Of a stretch of DNA of 10,280 nt, positions 1 to 5,233 are shown one piece after another. The stretch covers positions 1 through 10,280 of the forward strand of contig CANGVZ010000048.1 of assembly GCA_947457285.1 (NCBI GenBank), in the 5' to 3' direction. Each line of letters opens with the position of its first letter. Positions within the stretch are counted from its first letter, which is position 1. Under the pieces are notes generated by a model. That model saw only the letters and a list, made by a program, of their open reading frames with translations. It did no database searches and was not told the origin of the DNA. This DNA is from Flavobacteriales bacterium (GTDB lineage: Bacteria > Bacteroidota > Bacteroidia > Flavobacteriales_D > Sanyastnellaceae). A program made the position numbers and the translations under genes.

Positions 1-438
1 ATGATTAAGCTCACAGTAGAACAAATCGAGGCCATTGTTCGTCCGTGTGGGCTTTCGCCTGCAAAGAGCAAAAATATCCGCCGTCTTTCAGAGATCCTTA
101 TAGAGAAATACGACGGCGAAGTACCGCTATCGTTCGGAGCTCTGGAAGAATTGCCAGGCGTCGGTCACAAAACCGCATCGGTGGTAATGGCACAGGCCTT
201 TGGTGTTCCGGCATTCCCTGTGGATACACATATTCATCGACTCATGACGCGTTGGAAATTGACAAATGGAAAAAGCGTAGAACAAACTGAGAAAGACGCT
301 AAAAAGCTGTTTCCAGAGGTTTTGTGGAATAAACTGCATTTGCAAATTATCTTTTATGGTCGAGAATATTCTCCAGCCCGCGGTGATCTTTCCAACGATT
401 TCATCACCACATTTATCAACCAGAAAAAGAAAAAATGA
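1..438 (+). CDS. nth: Endonuclease III-like DNA glycosylase/AP lyase, 5' end outside the window, lacking the Fe-S cluster motif
   Basis: Base-excision repair enzyme of the HhH-GPD family, which removes oxidised pyrimidines and nicks at abasic sites. Visible: a helix-hairpin-helix LPGVGHKTASVV (residues 51-62 of the visible part) with the expected catalytic lysine K57, and VDTHIHR with the catalytic aspartate D75 (equivalents of E. coli Lys120 and Asp138). The methionine codon at position 1 aligns with about residue 59 of E. coli Nth (211 aa), so it is probably internal and some 60 residues lie upstream of the window. Oddity: the C-terminus (YGREYSPARGD, then a short lysine-rich tail) has no cysteine where E. 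coli Nth has the four ligands of its [4Fe-4S] cluster; the only cysteine seen is C16. The other frames show no displaced cysteine cluster, so this looks like genuine loss, not a frameshift. The TGA stop overlaps the next ATG (ATGA). Family assignment is secure; substrate range is inferred. Confidence 0.88.
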   Translation: MIKLTVEQIEAIVRPCGLSPAKSKNIRRLSEILIEKYDGEVPLSFGALEELPGVGHKTASVVMAQAFGVPAFPVDTHIHRLMTRWKLTNGKSVEQTEKDAKKLFPEVLWNKLHLQIIFYGREYSPARGDLSNDFITTFINQKKKK

Positions 439-1310
439 AATCCTATAAAAAAGGTTGGCGCAATAACTATAACAGCAAGCTGAGCTATTTTGAAATTCTT
501 GGAAAGGATATAAAGTTTTATTTCAAGGACTTGAAAAAGCGCTTTCAGAATGGCGGCAAACTTCCAGTTATCGTCGTTTCTCCCGACTTCCCAAGTAAGA
601 GAACAACCATTTTCAAAATTGCGGACGCTCTGCAATACCGAATCACCAATCAACTGTTGACCAATCCTAATGTGGTATTATACTTCGAAGATATTACCCA
701 CGGAAGCTCAAGTGCATTGAATGCTCATTATCCGAATCAAATTGTCATCAACAAGAATTGTACGGATATTTCAAAGAAAAATGTTGATCTAATTCATTTG
801 AAAGTATTTGGTTACAATACCACTATTGATCCTAAAATGTATTCCGGAATAGCGGTAGAGAAATCGGATGAAAACGCATTACATGATGGACGAAAAATCA
901 ATTGCCCAATTAATGAAACAAAGGATTCTGCAATTTATCAATTGCTCATCAATAATGATTTTGACGAGCAATATGTAGTGGACTATCGCGTGCCTGTGAT
1001 TCAGTTTCAGGTGCCTTTGGTTTATAAAAAGTTTAAAAGTAAAGAAGTACGCTTCACAAATGAAGTTTCATTTTCCGAAATGCACGAACCAATCAGTATT
1101 TTTTCAAATGAAGAGCTCAATAAATTAGGAGAATTTGCCAAAGCAATGGGAGCAGAATTTTGCGAACTCGATGTGCTCCGACACACGGATGGCAGAATCT
1201 TCGTGATAGATGTGAACAAAACTCCATATGGTCCGCCAGCAGGTTTAGCTGAAAATAAAAAAGCCGTTGAATTGCTGGCAGCAGCATTCCAACGGGCTTT
1301 TCTAAAATAA
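435..1310 (+). CDS. Uncharacterised protein with ATP-grasp-like C-terminus
   Basis: I do not recognise a named gene. The 291-residue protein has no signal peptide or membrane segment and is probably cytoplasmic. The N-terminal third is rich in Lys/Arg/aromatic residues, then PVIVVSPDF (44-52) looks like a beta strand and turn of a nucleotide-binding-type fold. A distinctive central motif, VEKSDENALHDGR (141-153), looks conserved-family-like. The C-terminal part CELDVLRHTDGRIFVIDVN (243-261) followed by KTPYGPP resembles the metal-binding strands of ATP-grasp enzymes, with D246, D259 and N261 as candidate Mg-ATP ligands; lysines near 198-203 could contact ATP. ATP-grasp enzymes join a carboxylate to an amine or thiol through an acyl phosphate, but the substrate here is unknown. 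The start codon overlaps the stop of the nth-like gene, suggesting translational coupling. Its stop is only 10 bp from the convergent fabI stop. The ATP-grasp call is an inference from motif shape. Confidence 0.8.
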   Translation: MKSYKKGWRNNYNSKLSYFEILGKDIKFYFKDLKKRFQNGGKLPVIVVSPDFPSKRTTIFKIADALQYRITNQLLTNPNVVLYFEDITHGSSSALNAHYPNQIVINKNCTDISKKNVDLIHLKVFGYNTTIDPKMYSGIAVEKSDENALHDGRKINCPINETKDSAIYQLLINNDFDEQYVVDYRVPVIQFQVPLVYKKFKSKEVRFTNEVSFSEMHEPISIFSNEELNKLGEFAKAMGAEFCELDVLRHTDGRIFVIDVNKTPYGPPAGLAENKKAVELLAAAFQRAFLK

Positions 1311-1320
1311 AATCAATATC

Positions 1321-2139
1321 TTATTCTGAAGCGAAACGCTCTACTACATTTTGAGTTACACCAGTGATGCTAAATCCACCATCGTGGAAAAGATTCTGCA
1401 TGGTTACATAGCGAGTGAGATCGCTAAACAAGGCCACACAATAATCTGCACAAGCTTCTGCGTCCGCATTGCCAAGTGGTGACATTGCTTCGCTATAATT
1501 GATGAATCCATCAAAACCTTTTACTCCACTACCCGCTGTTGTCACAGTTGGTGATTGAGAAACGGTATTGATTCGCACCTTTTTAGAGGTGCCGTAATGA
1601 TAACCAAAACTTCGCGCAATACTCTCGAGAAGTGACTTTGCGTCTGCCATGTCATTATAATCAGGGAAAATACGTTGAGCTGCTATGTAGGTCAACGCTA
1701 CAACAGATCCCCAATCATTCAAAGCATCTTTTTTATATGCAGTCGCCAACATTTTGTGCAAGCTAATGGCACTTACGTCCAATGTTTGACGATACCATTC
1801 GTAGTTCACATCAGTGTAGTGACGTCCTTTTCTAACGTTGGGAGACATTCCAATGCTATGGAGAATAAAGTCCACTTTACCACCGAAGTGTTCCATTGAC
1901 TGATTGAAAAGGTTGTCGATGTCTTGCTCATTTGTAGCATCAGCGGCGATGATCGGGCAATTACCCAACTTAGCTGACAATTCTTTGATTTCACCCATGC
2001 GCATTGCGATAGGAGCGTTTGTCAAAACAATTTCTGCACCTTGTTCGTAAGCCTTTTCAGCCACTTTCCAAGCGATTGACATATTATTTAAGGCACCACT
2101 TATGATTCCTTTTTTTCCTTTTAATAGATTATTCGACAT
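1321..2139 (-). CDS. fabI: Enoyl-[acyl-carrier-protein] reductase (NADH)
   Basis: Catalyses the last reduction of each fatty-acid elongation cycle (trans-2-enoyl-ACP to acyl-ACP, normally with NADH) in the cytoplasm; the target class of triclosan. 272 residues against 262 in E. coli. It is a divergent short-chain dehydrogenase: the nucleotide-binding segment GALNNMSIAW (15-24) matches the FabI form GxxxxxSIAxG-like, HSIGMSP follows at 94-100, and the catalytic residues Y151, Y161 and K168 have exact FabI spacing (Y-x9-Y-x6-K) within YIAAQRIFPDYNDMADAK. The substrate-loop region reads SQSPTVTTAGSGVKGF (194-209) where E. coli has SAGPIRTLAASGIK, a form I associate with Bacteroidota FabI. The C-terminal NLFHDGGFSITG is also typical. 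The start is the only sensible one, placing the cofactor loop at the usual distance. It follows the flavoprotein gene by 30 bp and probably has its own promoter there. Confidence 0.95.
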   Translation of the reverse strand: MSNNLLKGKKGIISGALNNMSIAWKVAEKAYEQGAEIVLTNAPIAMRMGEIKELSAKLGNCPIIAADATNEQDIDNLFNQSMEHFGGKVDFILHSIGMSPNVRKGRHYTDVNYEWYRQTLDVSAISLHKMLATAYKKDALNDWGSVVALTYIAAQRIFPDYNDMADAKSLLESIARSFGYHYGTSKKVRINTVSQSPTVTTAGSGVKGFDGFINYSEAMSPLGNADAEACADYCVALFSDLTRYVTMQNLFHDGGFSITGVTQNVVERFASE

Positions 2140-2164
2140 AAGGTCAATAGGTTTATTTGAGCAA

Positions 2165-2194
2165 CAAAGCTAAAAGGATTTTTCAGAAGACAAT
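2165..2194 (-). promoter_or_regulatory. Predicted Bacteroidota-type promoter for fabI
   Basis: On the minus strand an exact -7 element TAGCTTTG (complement of 2165-2172, consensus TAnnTTTG) is preceded by ATTG (complement of 2191-2194) with an 18-nt spacer, close to the TTTG-N19..21-TAnnTTTG arrangement. The first three bases of the -7 element are the TAG stop of the upstream flavoprotein gene. Transcription would start near 2160, about 20 nt before the fabI ATG. The -33 half is imperfect and the spacer slightly short. Confidence 0.5.
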
Positions 2195-3408
2195 GAACTA
2201 GAAATCGAACGGGCGGCAATTATCGATGTCGTCCATGCAGCCTGGAAGTTAAAACCACCCGTCACAGCGTCAATATCCAATACTTCTCCCGCGAAATACA
2301 ATCCTTTAAATCGCTTCGCTTCCATGGTTTTAAAATCAATTTCCTTGAGATCTACTCCACCGGCTGTTACAAATTCGTCTTTAAAGGTAGACTTACCATC
2401 TACGACAAACTTTGATTGGATGATTGCCTTGGCCATTAAGTCTATAGTCTTATTCGAAACATCTGCCCATTTAAGTTGGCTACTTGTGTACTCCTGAACA
2501 AGAGATATCCATAGTCTCATTGGTAATTCCACCGGCGAAAAGGAGTGAACTAACTTTCGAGGCTGCTCTGTTCTAATATCTTTGAAATAATCTGAGAGAC
2601 TTTCTATGTCTTCGTTTGCGAGCCAATTGACGATAATTTCAAATTTGTAATCGCATTGAAATAAATCACGTGCCGCAATTGCTGATAGTTTAAGAATTCC
2701 GGGTCCACTTAGTCCCCAATGTGTAACAAGCACTGGCCCTGCAGCTTCAATCTTTAGCTTTGGCAAAGTGACAAAGGCATGCGCAGAAGACAATCCAGCC
2801 AAACCTTCCAAACGTTTATCCTTTATATTAAAAGTGAAGAGTGAAGGCACCTGATCGATCATATTGAAGCCGAAGTCTTGGAGTTTCTGCCACATTTGAG
2901 GACTACTTCCCGCTGCTATTACTACAGCATCGCTCATGATTGCGCCACCGCTCGTAGTATGTACTGCCCATTTATGTGTCTCTTCATCAAAGTTCAATGA
3001 CTCAAGTCCATTTTGGGTTTCAATTTTTATATTCTTCTTTTCTGCTTCTTTTAAAAAACAATCAATGATCGTTTGTGATGAATCTGTTATTGGAAAAGTA
3101 CGATTGTCATCTTCCACTTTTAACTCTACTCCCCGGTTGGCAAACCACTCAAATGTGTCTCCAGTGCTAAACTGATGAAAAGGACCATTTAACTCCTTTG
3201 ACCCACGGGGATAAAACTTTACCAGTTCTTTTGACTCGAAGCAAGCGTGTGTTACGTTGCATCTGCCTCCTCCACTGATCTTTACTTTAGATAAAAGTTT
3301 ATTTGATTTTTCTAAGATGAAAATTCTAGTTCCACTTGGTGCATCAATATTGATTGCTGTGAAGAATCCAGCAGCACCTCCTCCGATAATAACGATGGTC
3401 TTTGACAT
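2170..3408 (-). CDS. BaiN/HI0933-family FAD-dependent flavoprotein
   Basis: A 412-residue two-dinucleotide-binding-domain flavoprotein of the HI0933/YhiN/BaiN-like family (often labelled NAD(P)/FAD-dependent or aminoacetone oxidase family). Visible: N-terminal FAD-binding VIIGGGAAG (6-14), the family hallmark SGGGRCNVT (45-53), THWGLSGPGIL (229-239), TAGGV (348-352), and the C-terminal FAD segment YFAGEVLDIDAVTGGFN (371-387). Known members bind FAD; BaiN acts in bile-acid dehydroxylation in clostridia, but most members have no established substrate and none is suggested here. Start chosen at 3408 (MSKTIVIIGGG), which puts the Rossmann strand at the very N-terminus as usual. An in-frame ATG 14 codons upstream lies inside the terminator hairpin at 3439-3466 and would add a non-conserved leader, so I reject it. 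The gene follows that terminator by about 30 nt and precedes fabI on the same strand. Confidence 0.9.
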   Translation of the reverse strand: MSKTIVIIGGGAAGFFTAINIDAPSGTRIFILEKSNKLLSKVKISGGGRCNVTHACFESKELVKFYPRGSKELNGPFHQFSTGDTFEWFANRGVELKVEDDNRTFPITDSSQTIIDCFLKEAEKKNIKIETQNGLESLNFDEETHKWAVHTTSGGAIMSDAVVIAAGSSPQMWQKLQDFGFNMIDQVPSLFTFNIKDKRLEGLAGLSSAHAFVTLPKLKIEAAGPVLVTHWGLSGPGILKLSAIAARDLFQCDYKFEIIVNWLANEDIESLSDYFKDIRTEQPRKLVHSFSPVELPMRLWISLVQEYTSSQLKWADVSNKTIDLMAKAIIQSKFVVDGKSTFKDEFVTAGGVDLKEIDFKTMEAKRFKGLYFAGEVLDIDAVTGGFNFQAAWTTSIIAARSISSSLSSEKSF

Positions 3409-3438
3409 TGCGGCGCAAGTTACGAAACGTATATAACC

Positions 3439-3466
3439 AAAAAGTCCCACCTCGTTGGCGGGACTT
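3439..3466 (-). terminator. Rho-independent terminator upstream of the flavoprotein gene
   Basis: Read on the minus strand, AAGTCCCGCC, loop AACGA, GGTGGGACTT form a stem of 10 pairs followed by a T5 run (complement of 3439-3443, of which two Ts are also in the stem). The one imperfect position is a G-T wobble on the minus strand but an A-C mismatch on the plus strand, which supports minus-strand RNA as the functional molecule. It ends either the candidate RNA at 3439-3568, as an intrinsic terminator or attenuator, or read-through from the GlcD-type gene. Confidence 0.8.
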
Positions 3467-3568
3467 AATGGCTTAAACTGAAAAACTAAAAACTATCGTA
3501 ATTGTTTTGAGCCAGGACGGCTCAACTCAACTAACTCTTTATGTGTATTAAGGTACACTACCTAAATA
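3439..3568 (-). ncRNA. Candidate structured noncoding RNA or regulatory leader, about 130 nt
   Basis: The approximately 190-nt gap between the GlcD-type gene and the terminator holds a strong promoter (3574-3605), then a region without any ATG on the minus strand. It contains several hairpins: GTGTA/TACAC with a 6-nt loop (3543-3558; a competing AGGTA/TACCT hairpin overlaps it), a perfect 7-bp TTGAGCC/GGCTCAA with loop GTCCT (3507-3525), a U-rich single-stranded stretch (about 3481-3500), and the terminator (3439-3466). This promoter-hairpins-terminator order is that of a small RNA. Because the flavoprotein start is only about 30 nt past the T-run on the same strand, a cis-acting attenuator or riboswitch-like leader is equally possible. 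I could not match it to a known family (no tRNA, tmRNA or SRP features). The 5' end is estimated from the promoter. Confidence 0.5.
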
Positions 3569-3573
3569 CGTAG

Positions 3574-3605
3574 CAAATATATATGGATTTCTTCAATACA
3601 GCAAA
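3574..3605 (-). promoter_or_regulatory. Bacteroidota primary-sigma promoter, near-perfect consensus
   Basis: Minus strand: TTTG (complement of 3602-3605), a 20-nt spacer, then TATATTTG (complement of 3574-3581). Both boxes match the Bacteroidota consensus TTTG-N19..21-TAnnTTTG exactly, and the spacing is correct. Predicted start is about 3567-3570. It is the best promoter in the window, and its first downstream element is not a start codon but the hairpin region and terminator at 3439-3558. Confidence 0.7.
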
Positions 3606-3658
3606 TTCCCTAACTTTTAATTAACGATTTTTGACATCAACAAGTTAGATAGACTGAT

Positions 3659-5107
3659 TTAAAGCATTTTTGCTTCGCTGAATTTCATTAATTTTTCGTT
3701 GGATGGGAAGATTTTCCCTGGATTCAATATTGAATTTGGATCAAACACTTCTTTGATTCCCTTCATGAGTGCGAGTTCTGTTGTGTTAAATACCAAACCC
3801 ATGTATTCTTTCTGAACATATCCAATCCCATGTTCTCCGCTTAGCGTTCCATTCAGCTTTACACATAAAGAAAAAATTTCCCCTATCGCATCTCTTAGTG
3901 TATGATTCCACTGTTCTTCCGTCAGATCGCCTTTAATGATATTGACATGCAAATTACCATCTCCTGCATGTCCATAGCAGACCGATTTGAAACCGTATTT
4001 AGCACCAATATCTTTTACTCCTTTTAACAACATAGGCAACGTAAAACGCGGCACGACAGTATCTTCCTCTTTATAAACACTATTCGACTTTACAGCCTCA
4101 CCTACTCTGCGTCTCAATTTCCAAAGTTGATTTTTTTGTGTTTCATCATCAGCGAAGAGAATTTCGCCAGCTCCAAACTCACTTACCACTTGTGAGATTT
4201 TTTCGCAATCAGCCATCATCGCTTCCATGTGGTTTCCATCTACCTCTATGAGCAAATGCGCTTGCACATTGGCCTCAACGGGGAGTTGAACATCGGTAAC
4301 AAATCGAAGTGTCCAATCAATTGCATCCCGTTCCATAAACTCTAATGCACTCGGAACAATGCCGGCTCGAAAAATTGCGGCCACCGCTTCGCACGCTTTC
4401 TCTGCTGACTCAAAGGGAACCAACATCAACAAATCCATAGAAGGCTTGGGAATCAGCTTTAAGACAGCTTTTGTGATAATACCGAGCGTTCCTTCGCTGC
4501 CTACCATGAGTTGGGTAAGATTATAGCCTGTACTATTTTTTAAAGTGTTGGCACCAGTGTTAATGACTTCGCCAGTGGCCGTTACTACTTCAAGGTTGAG
4601 CACAAAATCTTTCGTGACGCCATACTTCACTGCATGTGGCCCACCTGCATTTTCCGCTAAATTACCTCCGATAAAACAACTTCCTCTGCTGCTTGGATCT
4701 GGAGGATAATAGAGTCCTAGCTTCTGAACTTCTTCCTGAAGCACTTGTGTGATCACTCCAGGCTCTACATGCACCTGTAAGTTTTCTTCATCTATTAATA
4801 GTATCTTGTTGAAACGCTCCATCGACAGACCTACTCCACCCATCAGGCTCAGCGCACCTCCACTTAATCCTGTTCTCGCTCCAATGGGAGTCACTGGGAT
4901 TCTCTTTTCATTGCAGTGCTTCATTATAGACGCTACCTCGCTGGTATTGCCTGGCTTGAGAACTACTTCTGGTGCAAAAACAAGATCTTCTGTTTCGTCA
5001 TGTCCGTATGCTTGGCGAACTTCTATGTCTGACGAAACATATGCTTGTCCGATGATACCTATAAAGTACTTGATATCATTATCATTGATGGTTGCGTAGT
5101 CGGTCAT
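3659..5107 (-). CDS. GlcD-type FAD-linked D-2-hydroxyacid dehydrogenase (D-lactate/glycolate/2-hydroxyglutarate class)
   Basis: A flavoenzyme of the VAO/PCMH family that oxidises a D-2-hydroxyacid to the 2-oxoacid, passing electrons to a carrier or quinone. 482 residues from the chosen start. The FAD-binding half shows PVTPIGARTGLSGGA (71-85), YYPPDPSS (133-140), IGGNLAENAGGPHAVKYG (146-163) and GSEGTLGIITKAVLKL (203-218). The C-terminal FAD-oxidase domain carries the metal/substrate residues in GHAGDGNLH (H380, H387) and GEHG (E425, H426), and ends with FDPNSILNPGKIF. No GlcE or GlcF partner or Fe-S domain is adjacent, so it is probably a stand-alone enzyme; D-lactate, glycolate and D-2-hydroxyglutarate cannot be told apart here. 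Start: two further in-frame ATGs (5128 and 5167) exist, but homologues start close to the D-x-GHDETE region as in the 5107 choice. It is divergent from the DPP-IV gene across about 126 bp. Confidence 0.9.
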   Translation of the reverse strand: MTDYATINDNDIKYFIGIIGQAYVSSDIEVRQAYGHDETEDLVFAPEVVLKPGNTSEVASIMKHCNEKRIPVTPIGARTGLSGGALSLMGGVGLSMERFNKILLIDEENLQVHVEPGVITQVLQEEVQKLGLYYPPDPSSRGSCFIGGNLAENAGGPHAVKYGVTKDFVLNLEVVTATGEVINTGANTLKNSTGYNLTQLMVGSEGTLGIITKAVLKLIPKPSMDLLMLVPFESAEKACEAVAAIFRAGIVPSALEFMERDAIDWTLRFVTDVQLPVEANVQAHLLIEVDGNHMEAMMADCEKISQVVSEFGAGEILFADDETQKNQLWKLRRRVGEAVKSNSVYKEEDTVVPRFTLPMLLKGVKDIGAKYGFKSVCYGHAGDGNLHVNIIKGDLTEEQWNHTLRDAIGEIFSLCVKLNGTLSGEHGIGYVQKEYMGLVFNTTELALMKGIKEVFDPNSILNPGKIFPSNEKLMKFSEAKML

Positions 5108-5178
5108 AGTGCGAATTAAAGTAGGCATTATGTTTGAAATTCCAAAAGCACAAAAAAATACTAACACCGCTCACGTAA

Positions 5179-5186
5179 TAGTTTTG
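5179..5186 (+). promoter_or_regulatory. Predicted -7 promoter element of the DPP-IV gene
   Basis: TAGTTTTG matches the Bacteroidota -7 consensus TAnnTTTG exactly and lies 47 bp before the DPP-IV ATG, giving a leader of roughly 40 nt. No TTTG is present at the expected -33 distance (the area around 5155 is an A-run), so the assignment rests on one box and position. Confidence 0.35.
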
Positions 5187-5233
5187 AACCTAGTAAGAAA
5201 TGCTATTACATTCGTCCAAATCTAAATTATAAT

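Noticed and set aside
360..438. A frameshift hiding the Fe-S cysteines of the endonuclease III-like gene.
   Set aside because: Neither alternative plus-strand frame here encodes the C-x6-C-x2-C-x5-C pattern.
2936..3175. Plus-strand open frame inside the flavoprotein gene, and similar frames opposite or inside the other genes.
   Set aside because: Low-complexity translations with no recognisable motifs, fully covered by well-supported genes on the other frame or strand.
3424..3431. TACGTTTC on the minus strand as a separate -7 element for the flavoprotein gene.
   Set aside because: It lacks the final G, has no -33 box at the right distance, and would leave a leader of under 10 nt.
3409..3450. 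N-terminal extension of the flavoprotein to an upstream ATG at 3450.
   Set aside because: The extra 14 residues precede the FAD-binding strand that normally opens the protein, and that ATG lies within the terminator hairpin.
3610..3648. Inverted repeat CTAACTT/AAGTTAG after the GlcD-type stop as a terminator or operator.
   Set aside because: The 25-nt loop and weak AT-rich stem with no T-run make it a poor terminator; such repeats are expected by chance in AT-rich DNA.
5108..5167. Longer starts for the GlcD-type enzyme at 5128 or 5167.
   Set aside because: The added residues are not typical of the family; the 5128 ATG cannot be excluded but 5107 fits the usual distance to the FAD domain better.
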